Shown here: positions 1 to 6,391 of the stretch, one piece after another
Layout: each line of letters begins with the position of its first letter
Position numbering within the stretch: position 1 is the first letter of the stretch
Assembly: GCA_011391115.1 (NCBI GenBank)
Contig: JAABRC010000078.1
Location: forward strand, 1-7,986
Direction: 5' to 3'
Origin: Candidatus Egaibacter danicus
Lineage (GTDB): Bacteria > Pseudomonadota > Gammaproteobacteria > Burkholderiales > Burkholderiaceae
Length of the DNA stretch: 7,986 bases
Made by a program: the position numbers and the translations under genes
Notes under the pieces: model-generated
Told to the model about the DNA's origin: nothing
Database searches by the model: none
Seen by the model: only the letters and a program-made list of their open reading frames with translations

Positions 1-255
1 GTCGGCACCATCGATATAAACCGACAGATCACCCACCTCGCTGGCCTCAAATACCGGGATGCCCAGCGCTTTCAACCGCTCGGTACTGGCTTGCGAGCTG
101 GAAACGGCGCCCTTGATCTGGTTTTTCATCGTGCCCAGCGCATCGATGAATTTGTTGACGGTGGAGCCCGTTCCAACCCCCACGACATCACCGGGGACCA
201 CGTATTCAAGGGCGGCCTGCCCGACCAGAGTTTTCAATTCGTCTTGTGAAAGCAT
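1..255 (-). CDS. rpiA: Ribose-5-phosphate isomerase A, N-terminal part (cut by window edge)
   Basis: The enzyme interconverts ribose 5-phosphate and ribulose 5-phosphate in the non-oxidative pentose phosphate pathway, in the cytoplasm. Translating the minus strand from the ATG at 255 gives 85 residues with no stop up to the edge; the rest of the protein (the family has about 220 residues) lies outside. It begins [19 protein letters not shown]. It then carries the phosphate-binding loop [13 protein letters not shown] (about residues 26-38), the conserved SSSQAST stretch (52-58), and YIDGAD at the very end, whose two aspartates match the catalytic DGAD motif of E. coli RpiA. The match is close and nearly collinear with the E. 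coli protein from residue 1, which fixes the start. The gene is divergent from pyrD across 61 bases. I see no clear ribosome binding site or promoter for it there. Confidence 0.95.
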   Translation of the reverse strand, partial: MLSQDELKTLVGQAALEYVVPGDVVGVGTGSTVNKFIDALGTMKNQIKGAVSSSQASTERLKALGIPVFEASEVGDLSVYIDGAD

Positions 256-304
256 GTTGGATATAAGGTAAGTGGCTTGCCATCTGGGAAAATCAGGCAA
301 CTTC

Positions 305-309
305 AGGAA
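305..309 (+). promoter_or_regulatory. Ribosome binding site of pyrD
   Basis: AGGAA lies seven bases before the ATG at 317, which is ideal spacing. It decides in favour of this start over the in-frame GTG at 272, which would add 15 residues unlike the family N-terminus. Confidence 0.75.
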
Positions 310-316
310 TTATCCA

Positions 317-1420
317 ATGTCTCTTGTGCCTTATGGTCTGGCCCGGCCCTTTTTGTTTGGTCTGGACCCGGAAACAGCCCACGACCTCACGCTGCATGCC
401 CTCGCCCGCTTTCAGGGAACGCCACTGCAATGGGCGTATTGCAACGGCCGGGTCGATGATCCGGTGGAACTCGCCGGGTTGACTTTCCCCAACCGCGTGG
501 GCCTGGCCGCCGGGCTCGACAAGAACGCACGCTGCATCGATGGTCTGGGCGCCATGGGCTTTGGCTTTGTGGAGGTGGGCACCGTGACACCCCGCCCCCA
601 GAGCGGCAACCCCAAGCCCCGCATGTTCCGCCTGCCCAAGGCTGATGCACTCATCAATCGGCTGGGCTTCAACAATGATGGTCTGGAGGCGTTCATTACA
701 AACGTGCAGCGCTCGGCCCTCTACAAGGCGCGCCAAAAAGCACAGTCCCCTGCAACAGGCCCCGCCCCCATGCTGCTGGGCCTGAACATCGGGAAAAACG
801 CCACCACGCCGATTGAGCAGGCCACGCAGGACTACCTGACCTGTCTGGACGGGGTCTACCCTTATGCCGACTACGTGACCGTCAACATCTCCAGCCCAAA
901 CACGCAGAATCTGCGATCGCTGCAAAGCGACGACGCGCTGGATGCCCTGCTGGGCGCCGTCACCGGGCGACAGGAAGTGTTGAACCAGCGTTTTGGCCGC
1001 CGCGTGCCGATCTTCGTCAAGATCGCGCCAGACCTGACGGAGGAGCAGATTGAGGTGATTGCTGCCACCCTCAAACGTTACGGAACGGATGCTTCTGGCA
1101 AACCCAACGACGCCTGGGGCGTCATCGCCACCAACACGACATTGAGCCGCGACGCCGTGAAGGGCCTTCCCCACGCAGAGGAAGCCGGTGGACTCTCGGG
1201 CACACCGGTGCTGGCCATGAGCAACCGGGTCATCACGCAACTACGCAACGGCCTGGGCAAAGGCTTTCCGATCATCGGGGTGGGTGGCATCCTGAGCGCG
1301 CAGGATGCGGTGAGCAAGATCACGGCCGGTGCGGACGTGGTGCAGATCTACACGGGGCTGATCTACAAGGGACCGGAACTGGTAAAAGAGGCCGCTTTGA
1401 GCATCAAAAAAGGCCTCTAG
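317..1420 (+). CDS. pyrD: Dihydroorotate dehydrogenase (quinone), class 2
   Basis: PyrD oxidises dihydroorotate to orotate in pyrimidine synthesis and passes electrons through FMN to membrane quinone. The 367-residue length fits class 2 enzymes. The N-terminal part (residues 1-50, with [22 protein letters not shown]) is the class 2 extension that sits at the membrane and forms the quinone channel. The FMN barrel follows: [10 protein letters not shown] (61-70), [17 protein letters not shown] (86-102), [10 protein letters not shown] (113-122), GLNIGKN (155-161), then NISSPNT (190-196). The second serine of NISSPNT (S193) corresponds to the catalytic base S175 of E. coli. VKIAPDL (234-240), ATNTT (271-275), GGLSG (291-295) and GVGGI (321-325) complete the substrate and FMN phosphate sites. 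The start at 317 is supported by AGGAA seven bases upstream. It is divergent from rpiA and converges on the GGDEF-EAL gene, with 42 bases between their ends. The last codons and the stop lie next to a short repeat. Confidence 0.97.
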   Translation: MSLVPYGLARPFLFGLDPETAHDLTLHALARFQGTPLQWAYCNGRVDDPVELAGLTFPNRVGLAAGLDKNARCIDGLGAMGFGFVEVGTVTPRPQSGNPKPRMFRLPKADALINRLGFNNDGLEAFITNVQRSALYKARQKAQSPATGPAPMLLGLNIGKNATTPIEQATQDYLTCLDGVYPYADYVTVNISSPNTQNLRSLQSDDALDALLGAVTGRQEVLNQRFGRRVPIFVKIAPDLTEEQIEVIAATLKRYGTDASGKPNDAWGVIATNTTLSRDAVKGLPHAEEAGGLSGTPVLAMSNRVITQLRNGLGKGFPIIGVGGILSAQDAVSKITAGADVVQIYTGLIYKGPELVKEAALSIKKGL

Positions 1421-1466
1421 CCATCACCGGATATGCGCAGACAGCTATTAAAACAGGAGCAGCTAG
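1421..1466 (-). repeat. Short dispersed repeat, copy 1, between converging gene ends
   Basis: Read on the minus strand, this segment carries AATAGCTG (1449-1442), three unmatched bases, GCGCATATC (1438-1430), one base and GG. The same blocks with the same spacing recur on the plus strand at 5047-5069, inside the FAD oxidoreductase gene. Upstream of these blocks, a GCT plus T-rich stretch is also partly shared. The segment holds the TAG stop of the GGDEF-EAL gene (1465-1463) and ends next to the TAG stop of pyrD (1418-1420). It contains a direct CAGCTA repeat (1442-1447 and 1460-1465) but no strong hairpin, so it is a poor terminator. I recall similar AGCTATT/AATAGCTG elements scattered through Comamonadaceae genomes; that is memory, not a search. 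Confidence 0.5.
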
Positions 1467-3835
1467 ATGGTTGCAAAAACTCGCTGCAACCATTTCTCGC
1501 GCCAGGCAACAAACTCAGCCACGGGTAGCGGTTTGCTCATGAAGTAGCCCTGCGCTTCATCACAACCCTGGTTCTTCAGCATGGCCCAGATGGTGGCATT
1601 TTCGACGCCTTCAGCCACCACGGTCAGGCCCAGGTTGTGGGCCAGGTCAATCGTGGAGCGCACGATCTTGGCATCGTCTTCGTCTTTTTCCATCGCCATC
1701 ACGAATGACTTGTCGATTTTGAGCTCGTCCACTGGCAGACGCTTCAGATAAGCCAGCGATGAATAACCGGTGCCAAAGTCGTCAATCGACAACTTGAAGC
1801 CACGTTCGGACAACCGGTTTAACGTATGTTCTGCCCGTTGCGGGTCATCCATGATGGCGCTCTCGGTGATTTCCAGGCAAAACGCTTGCGGCGGCACCTG
1901 GTGCTTGCGCAAGACCTCGTCCAGCCGCGCTGGAAACTCCTGATCCAGCAAATCGCGCGTGGAAAGGTTGATGGCAATGCGCAGGGCCTGACCATCGCTT
2001 TGCAGGCTGCGCCACAACCGGGACGCCTCGTCAAACATCCACAGCGTGAGCTGGCGCACAAACCCCGTCTGCTCGGCAAACGGGATGAACAACATCGGCG
2101 GCACCAGACCGCGCTCGGGGTGCTGCCAGCGCACCAGCGCCTCGGCGGCTACCACGCGGGAGTCCGCCAGTGCCAGCTTGGGCTGCAGGAAGAGACGCAG
2201 TTCATCGTGCTCAATGGCATGGCGCAACTCGGACAGCAAAGACAGCGTTTGCGTGCTCGACGAATCCAGCGCGGGTTCGTAGAGCCGGGTACCTGTTGTC
2301 TGCTGTTTGGCGGCGTACATGGCCACTTCTGCGCGGCTCAACAGGGCATCCGCGTCCTGGGCATCGGCCGGCCAAAACGCAATGCCAATGCCGGCACTGA
2401 GGTCCACGGTCTGGTCCTCGAAGGTCAGGGGCTCCTCGAAAGACCGGGTGATCCGCTCGGCCAACGCCAATGCGGCCGCGGCATCGGCCGGATTCAGCAG
2501 CACCGTGAATTCATCTCCGCCCAGGCGGGCAATCAGGGTTCCGGGCCCGGTAATCTGGCGGGTCAGACGGTCTGCCACCGCTTTGAGAAGCTGGTCACCA
2601 TAGGCGTATCCCAGCACATCGTTGACGTGTTTGAAACGGTCCAGGTCAAGCATCAACACCGCCAGCGAGGCGGAGCCACTGACAGGCGAAGCCATATGGT
2701 CGTCAATGGCTTGCTGCACGGCTTCGCGAAAACGCGCCCGGTTAGGCAGGCCGGTCAGCCGGTCCCGGTACGCCAGTTGCCGGATTTCGGACTGCTTGGC
2801 CGCGATATTGACCCGCATGTGGTCAAAGGCCTTGGCCAGTCCTCCGATCTCGTCGTGGCGTTTCATGTACTTCATGGGGGTGTCGTAGTCACCTCGCCCG
2901 AGCCGCTCGGTGGCGCTCACCAGCGAACGCAGAGGTGTGGTCACCCGGCGGGCAGCAATAACGCTGCCAATGCCAAACAGGACGACGCCCATGGCCGTCA
3001 CCCAGGCCAGCGCAACCTGCCCCTGCCGAAACGGCGCAACGACCTGATCAACTGAGCGCAGCAACAGCGTTCGCACATCACCCGCGCCGGCCGCCAGCCG
3101 GACGCTTCGGGCCATCAACAGATCACCGGCCACGACCAGTTCACGGAACTCGGCATCATCCAGCTGCAACGCCTGCAACGCGTCGGGCGGCAGGGTGCTC
3201 ACCACAACCCGGTCTGGTTCGTTGGCGGTTCTGCTGACAATCGCTACGTGCACGTCGGACAGCCCATGCATTTCCTCGAGCAACGTCTGGTTGACCGGGA
3301 ACCCCATCAGCACCCAGCCGATAACCAGCGGTGCTTTCATCGGCACCATCACAAACTGATACGGAACATGGCCCACCAGCGCAATCTGGCCGCTCTGGGC
3401 GCTGCGTGACATCGCACCCGCCATCTGCTTCAGGACAGGTTCCAGTGCCGCACTATCCTGCCCTTCGCCCACCGCCTGAAGTGCGAACCGGGTATCCAGC
3501 AGCGCCGTGAATGTGGCACCGATGCGTGCGCCGTGGTTCTCCAGCGCCGAGCGAATCGTATCAATGTCGCCTGTACTGACGCTGGATCGGAAGCCATAGT
3601 CTGCCGCCAGCAGGCTGGCTCCCTGTCCCAGCTTCTGGGCGTTCTGGTCCAGCAGACGCCGCCAGACCCGCTCACCCACTATCAATTCCTGCGCAATCTG
3701 TCGTCGTGCGTTCCGGTCAATGCTCAGCTGAACCACGCTGAACACGGCAGCCTGCACCAGCAACAGCAGGCCCAGAGACAGCGCTGCGATGCGCGATGAC
3801 AAACCAAACTGTTGAAAACGCCTGCTCCAGGTCAT
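1463..3835 (-). CDS. Membrane sensor with periplasmic Cache-like, HAMP, GGDEF and EAL domains (c-di-GMP synthase/phosphodiesterase)
   Basis: This 790-residue protein should make and/or degrade cyclic di-GMP in response to a periplasmic signal. Order: transmembrane helix at about 18-37; periplasmic region at 40-270, resembling double-Cache domains, with WVLMGFPVNQTLLEEM at 174-189; second transmembrane helix at about 273-295; HAMP at about 296-349; GGDEF at about 353-520; EAL at about 533-780. The GGDEF motif is intact (439-443). The product-inhibition site RxxD expected at 430-433 reads GPGT, so it is missing. The EAL domain has every metal and catalytic residue, at exactly the spacing of RocR: E565, N623, E655, D685, D686, K706, E742, Q762. 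By sequence both activities are possible; which dominates cannot be told. The ATG overlaps the cupredoxin stop as ATGA, with AGGTG seven bases upstream (3847-3843), so translation is probably coupled. Being last in the row, it is probably expressed with the three genes before it. Confidence 0.95.
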   Translation of the reverse strand: MTWSRRFQQFGLSSRIAALSLGLLLLVQAAVFSVVQLSIDRNARRQIAQELIVGERVWRRLLDQNAQKLGQGASLLAADYGFRSSVSTGDIDTIRSALENHGARIGATFTALLDTRFALQAVGEGQDSAALEPVLKQMAGAMSRSAQSGQIALVGHVPYQFVMVPMKAPLVIGWVLMGFPVNQTLLEEMHGLSDVHVAIVSRTANEPDRVVVSTLPPDALQALQLDDAEFRELVVAGDLLMARSVRLAAGAGDVRTLLLRSVDQVVAPFRQGQVALAWVTAMGVVLFGIGSVIAARRVTTPLRSLVSATERLGRGDYDTPMKYMKRHDEIGGLAKAFDHMRVNIAAKQSEIRQLAYRDRLTGLPNRARFREAVQQAIDDHMASPVSGSASLAVLMLDLDRFKHVNDVLGYAYGDQLLKAVADRLTRQITGPGTLIARLGGDEFTVLLNPADAAAALALAERITRSFEEPLTFEDQTVDLSAGIGIAFWPADAQDADALLSRAEVAMYAAKQQTTGTRLYEPALDSSSTQTLSLLSELRHAIEHDELRLFLQPKLALADSRVVAAEALVRWQHPERGLVPPMLFIPFAEQTGFVRQLTLWMFDEASRLWRSLQSDGQALRIAINLSTRDLLDQEFPARLDEVLRKHQVPPQAFCLEITESAIMDDPQRAEHTLNRLSERGFKLSIDDFGTGYSSLAYLKRLPVDELKIDKSFVMAMEKDEDDAKIVRSTIDLAHNLGLTVVAEGVENATIWAMLKNQGCDEAQGYFMSKPLPVAEFVAWREKWLQRVFATI

Positions 3836-4431
3836 GGCGAAGCACCTGGCACACGAACGGACACGCTGGCATCCGCGGCGGTCAACGTCAACACCTGATC
3901 CAGTGCGGGCGCGCCCGCCGGAATGGATGCGTGCCAGACACGCAGGCGATAACTGCCCGCTGGCACATTGGCCAAAGAGACTTTGCCCGTTGCATTGGTA
4001 CGCCCGTAGTAGGGCGTCTCAACCACCACGACCCAGGCTGCCATGTTGTCGTGAATATTGCAGCCCAGCACCGCGATGCCCGTACGGTCAAAAACAACCG
4101 GATTTGCATCGGTGCCGGCATAAAGCTTCAACTCGAAGTTCTTGGTCGGCGAAAATGAATAGACATGGTGGCGCACGGTATCGCGGTTCGGAAAATGAAC
4201 AGCCGTCCCCACTGGGACCACCGAAACCAACGGGTCAAACTGCTTGGCCACCTGCGCGATTTCCAACCTGGGCAAGGGTTTGGATGCATCGCGTGCTGCG
4301 GGAGATTCCAGAAACACGACGGCGTCCGGCAGCGGTTTGCCGCCGCCATCCACTACCTGCACCTGCACGGTAGCGGCCATGGCCCCGCCCAGCGTCAGCA
4401 TCCAGGCACTCGCGAAAAGGTGTTTGATCAT
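3832..4431 (-). CDS. Secreted cupredoxin-type copper protein with a carboxypeptidase-regulatory-like tail
   Basis: This 199-residue protein has a signal peptide (MIKHLFASAWMLTLGGAMA, cleavage probably after residue 19), so it should be periplasmic. A cupredoxin fold is suggested by VHFPNRDTVRHHVYSFS (78-94), giving H88 as the first copper ligand, and by C124-N-I-H127-D-N-M130. The C-x2-H-x2-M spacing equals that of amicyanin, the blue copper protein of methylamine oxidation. Residues 137-168 (ETPYYGRTNATGKVSLANV onward to RLRVWH) look like a carboxypeptidase-regulatory-like beta sandwich. Relatives are often labelled 'methylamine utilization protein', but no methylamine dehydrogenase gene is present, so that role is unsupported. 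Electron transfer or copper/redox sensing is my inference. The start has AGGA (4445-4442) ten bases upstream. It lies 27 bases after the FAD oxidoreductase, and its stop overlaps the start of the GGDEF-EAL sensor. Confidence 0.85.
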   Translation of the reverse strand: MIKHLFASAWMLTLGGAMAATVQVQVVDGGGKPLPDAVVFLESPAARDASKPLPRLEIAQVAKQFDPLVSVVPVGTAVHFPNRDTVRHHVYSFSPTKNFELKLYAGTDANPVVFDRTGIAVLGCNIHDNMAAWVVVVETPYYGRTNATGKVSLANVPAGSYRLRVWHASIPAGAPALDQVLTLTAADASVSVRVPGASP

Positions 4432-4458
4432 GAAGCGTTGGTCCTGCAGGCATTCATG

Positions 4459-5592
4459 TCAGGCCATGGAGCGAGCTGACGACAAAGACGAAGATCCGCT
4501 GAGCAGGCTGGTCACATGGTCGCCAATGGCGAGGGAGCTGGTCAGGCCCGGTGACTCAATACCAAACAGATTGACCAGACCAGCCAGACCATGATCAGCC
4601 GGCCCCTGAATGAGGAAATCCTGCGCAGCCTCGTGCGGGCCCGCCGTCTTGGGTCGTATGCCGGCGTACCCGGCGAGCAGGGCACCTTCGGGCAGAGCAG
4701 GCCAGTACTTGCGCACCTCGCCATAAAACACATCACCCCTTGCGGGGTCAACCACCAGATCGTCGGGCGAATCCACCCACTGCACATCCGGGCCAAATTT
4801 GGCCTGTCCACCCAGATCCACCGTCAAATGCACACCCAGTCCGGCCGCTTCAGGCACCGGGTAGATCAAGCGTGAGAATGGTGCGCGCCCGGCCAGCGTG
4901 AAGTAGTTTCCCTTGGCATAGTAGCTGGGCGGAACAAACCGTTTGTCCAGCCCATCAATGCACTGCGCAATGCTTTGGGCATGCAAGCCAGCGGCATTGA
5001 TGAAGGTGTTGACCCGCAACTCCGTGCCATCATTTGCTATTATTTCAATAGCTGATGGCGCATATCTGGCATGGGCCAGACCCGAATTTAATGCCACAAT
5101 GCCACCGGCGTTTTCCAGATCACCCTGCAGGGCCAGCATCAAGGCATGACTATCCACGATGCCGGTACCGGGGGAATGAAGGGCTGCCACGCATTCCAGC
5201 GCAGGCTCCAGGGCGCGGGCTTCATCGCGGCTGAGCAGTACCAGATCGGTAACGCCGTTGGCCGCGGCCTTGTCCTTGATGGACTGCAACTGCGCCACCT
5301 GGGCTTGCGATGTTGCAACAATCAGCTTCCCGCACCGGCGATGTGGCACGCCACGCGCCACACAGTAGTCGTACAACATTTGCCGGCCCCGCAGACACAA
5401 GCGTGCCTTGAGCGAACCGTGCGGATAGTAGATGCCGGCATGAATAACCTCGCTGTTGCGCGAGCTGGTGCCGGTTCCGATGGCGCCGGCGGTTTCAAGC
5501 ACCAGAACCTCGCGCCCTTGCAGGGCCAGCGCCCGGGCGACAGCCAGGCCGACCACACCGGCGCCTATGACGACACAATCAACGCAATCCAT
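4459..5592 (-). CDS. FAD-dependent oxidoreductase, L-2-hydroxyglutarate oxidase-like (DAO family)
   Basis: This 377-residue flavoenzyme belongs to the DAO superfamily. The N-terminal Rossmann fold reads [16 protein letters not shown] (7-22, GxGxxG at 10-15), with the acidic ribose-binding residue E33 at the end of the second strand. [20 protein letters not shown] (43-62) is the hallmark of the L-2-hydroxyglutarate dehydrogenase/oxidase branch. GIVDSH (144-149), LIYPVPE (242-248) with GVHLT (253-257), and the C-terminal FAD region GIRPKT (311-316) and [12 protein letters not shown] (342-353) agree. Members oxidise a 2-hydroxy acid and pass electrons to oxygen or quinone; the actual substrate here cannot be read from sequence. 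No signal peptide is visible, so it should act in the cytoplasm or at the inner membrane face. It starts 21 bases after the Cache gene and ends 27 bases before the cupredoxin gene. Residues 175-187 are encoded by a short dispersed repeat, perhaps an inserted surface loop. Confidence 0.88.
   Translation of the reverse strand: MDCVDCVVIGAGVVGLAVARALALQGREVLVLETAGAIGTGTSSRNSEVIHAGIYYPHGSLKARLCLRGRQMLYDYCVARGVPHRRCGKLIVATSQAQVAQLQSIKDKAAANGVTDLVLLSRDEARALEPALECVAALHSPGTGIVDSHALMLALQGDLENAGGIVALNSGLAHARYAPSAIEIIANDGTELRVNTFINAAGLHAQSIAQCIDGLDKRFVPPSYYAKGNYFTLAGRAPFSRLIYPVPEAAGLGVHLTVDLGGQAKFGPDVQWVDSPDDLVVDPARGDVFYGEVRKYWPALPEGALLAGYAGIRPKTAGPHEAAQDFLIQGPADHGLAGLVNLFGIESPGLTSSLAIGDHVTSLLSGSSSLSSARSMA
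5033..5070 (+). repeat. Short dispersed repeat, copy 2, inside a coding region
   Basis: AATAGCTG (5047-5054), three bases, GCGCATATC (5058-5066), one base and GG match the segment at 1449-1427 on the minus strand with identical spacing. Here the sequence is translated in reverse as [13 protein letters not shown], residues 175-187 of the FAD oxidoreductase. The local base composition is more AT-rich (TTTGCTATTATTTCAATAG) than the surrounding gene. The outer limits are uncertain because only two diverged copies are visible. Confidence 0.5.
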
Positions 5593-5613
5593 ATTTTTTC
5601 CAATCGGCGGGAA

Positions 5614-6081
5614 TTACTTGTAGACACCACCGCACAAGACGGCATCGTCCATCGTTTCGCAGTACATGCTTTTGGGTTCAATCTTCTTGTTGGTCGGATT
5701 GGTGAACTTGTAGTCCTGCCAGAAAGTGCCTTTGCTCCTGGCCAGTTGGACACGCTCGCGGACAAACTCCTTGCCATCAATGTCCTTGAGGTCGATCAGA
5801 TTCTTGCCGATCATCTTGTCATTGGCGCCGTGGGCGTGAACCGTGCCGTCAAGTCCATAGACCACCAGGTACAGGTCGCGATCGACAAATTGCCCCGATT
5901 TGTTGCTGATTTCGGCGTAGCCTTTGAGCTTGCCGTTGGCCTTGACAAAAGAGATGCCTTTTTTAACCAGGGCGGTGGCTTCAGCGGCAGTCGCATGCGT
6001 CTGCGCGTGCACACCGAGCATCGGCAAAACCGCCAGCGCAGCGGTGGTTGTCAGGCGGCCCAACAGGTTTGATCGTTTCAT
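5614..6081 (-). CDS. Small secreted single-Cache-domain protein
   Basis: This 155-residue protein has a typical signal peptide (MKRSNLLGRL then a hydrophobic run, cleavage probably near VHA-Q, residue 26). The mature part looks like one Cache domain, the small-ligand-binding fold normally found outside the membrane in chemoreceptors and kinases. Visible features are AEATALVKKGISFVKANG (33-50), the DRDLYLVVYGLDGTVHAHG core (67-85) and IGKNLIDLKDIDGKEFV (91-107). Here the domain stands alone, without a membrane anchor or signalling output, so it may act as a soluble binding protein. Two cysteines near the end (C141, C150) could form a disulfide. The start at 6081 is chosen for the signal peptide and for CTGGAG ending five bases upstream; an in-frame extension to 6213 adds 44 residues that would bury the signal peptide. 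It is the first gene of the four-gene row, 21 bases before the FAD oxidoreductase. Its ligand is unknown. Confidence 0.85.
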   Translation of the reverse strand: MKRSNLLGRLTTTAALAVLPMLGVHAQTHATAAEATALVKKGISFVKANGKLKGYAEISNKSGQFVDRDLYLVVYGLDGTVHAHGANDKMIGKNLIDLKDIDGKEFVRERVQLARSKGTFWQDYKFTNPTNKKIEPKSMYCETMDDAVLCGGVYK

Positions 6082-6165
6082 GACGACTCCAGAAAGATAA
6101 GGGCACCCAATGAACGCCACGACGATTGATAGATGGGCCACCAAGGCACGTGGGGGCTCAAAAAG

Positions 6166-6192
6166 AGTATCGCTGAAGAGATTTTTTATCAA
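6166..6192 (-). promoter_or_regulatory. Candidate promoter of the Cache/FAD/cupredoxin/GGDEF-EAL operon
   Basis: On the minus strand TTGATA (6192-6187, five of six to the -35 consensus) is followed after 15 bases by GATACT (6171-6166, four of six to the -10). The spacing is shorter than the usual 17, so this is only the best candidate in the 146 bases between the tRNA terminator and the first gene. Confidence 0.25.
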
Positions 6193-6194
6193 AA

Positions 6195-6211
6195 GCCGGA
6201 AAAAGTCCGGC
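6195..6211 (-). terminator. Small hairpin, possible second terminator
   Basis: A perfect six-pair stem (GCCGGA / TCCGGC, five-base loop) is followed on the minus strand by CTTTTGATAAAAAA. It lies just downstream of the strong tRNA terminator and could be a weak backup, or a structure next to the promoter of the following operon. The run of T is short. Confidence 0.3.
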
Positions 6212-6227
6212 AATGCAGGTCAAAAAC

Positions 6228-6265
6228 AAAACAAGGACTTGCGATTTCTCGTAAGTCCTTGTTTT
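6228..6265 (-). terminator. Rho-independent terminator of the tRNA-Val transcript
   Basis: A perfect 13-base inverted repeat (6228-6240 and 6253-6265, core ACAAGGACTT / AAGTCCTTGT) extends inward by about four more pairs (one G-T) around a TTTC loop on the plus strand. On the minus strand it is followed by TTTTGTTTTTG. It begins 13 bases after the tRNA CCA end. The arms also end in T on the plus strand, but the better tail is on the minus strand, matching the direction of the genes. Confidence 0.85.
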
Positions 6266-6278
6266 ATAACCAATATAT

Positions 6279-6353
6279 TGGTGGGCAGTGCAAGTTTCGA
6301 ACTTGCGACCCCTGCAGTGTGAATGCAGTGCTCTACCCCTGAGCTAACCGCCC
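6279..6353 (-). tRNA. tRNA-Val, anticodon CAC
   Basis: The minus strand folds into a full cloverleaf of 75 bases including an encoded CCA. The acceptor stem GGGCGGT / ACTGCCC has one G-T pair. The D arm is GCTC / GAGC with a short seven-base loop, the anticodon arm CTGCA / TGCAG with loop TTCACAC, and the T arm GCAAG / CTTGC with loop TTCGAAA. The anticodon CAC (6321-6319) reads the valine codon GTG. It starts 38 bases after the dnaQ stop and is followed by a strong terminator, so it may be processed from the dnaQ transcript as well as made from its own promoter. Confidence 0.97.
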
Positions 6354-6378
6354 TGAATCTGTTTCAGGAAAGCCTTGG

Positions 6379-6384
6379 ATTATG
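6379..6384 (-). promoter_or_regulatory. Possible -10 box for tRNA-Val
   Basis: CATAAT (five of six to TATAAT) sits 25 bases before the mature tRNA 5' end, a sensible distance. No recognisable -35 box lies 16-18 bases further upstream, which falls in the end of dnaQ, so this is weak. Confidence 0.35.
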
Positions 6385-6391
6385 CCACAGC

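Noticed and set aside
277..300. TTGCC ... GGCAA inverted repeat between rpiA and pyrD, considered as an operator
   Set aside because: Only five bases per arm around a 14-base centre, which is easily met by chance, and no known regulator site is recognised.
272..316. Upstream GTG start for pyrD adding 15 residues
   Set aside because: The added residues do not resemble the PyrD N-terminus, and the ATG at 317 has AGGAA at ideal distance.
293..1240. Minus-strand open frame (315 codons) opposite pyrD
   Set aside because: It lies over conserved pyrD sequence and its translation is of low complexity, rich in R, G, H and V, with no family likeness.
1421..1462. Rho-independent terminator between pyrD and the GGDEF-EAL gene
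   Set aside because: Only stems of three or four pairs can be drawn; the T-run on the minus strand (1410-1405) has no stable hairpin before it.
1826..3055. Long plus-strand open frame (409 codons) opposite the GGDEF-EAL gene
   Set aside because: It is antisense to a clearly conserved protein, has no recognisable domain, and is the sort of long shadow frame that GC-rich coding sequence produces.
6147..6152. CACGTG palindrome upstream of the Cache gene
   Set aside because: A six-base palindrome with no extended symmetry is expected by chance.
6082..6213. 44-residue N-terminal extension of the Cache protein
   Set aside because: It would place the signal peptide in the middle of the protein; the ATG at 6081 has a good GGAG site.
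6279..6353. tRNA as the attachment site of an integrated element covering the four-gene operon
   Set aside because: No integrase, no second copy of the tRNA 3' end in the window, and the operon's base composition looks like that of its neighbours.
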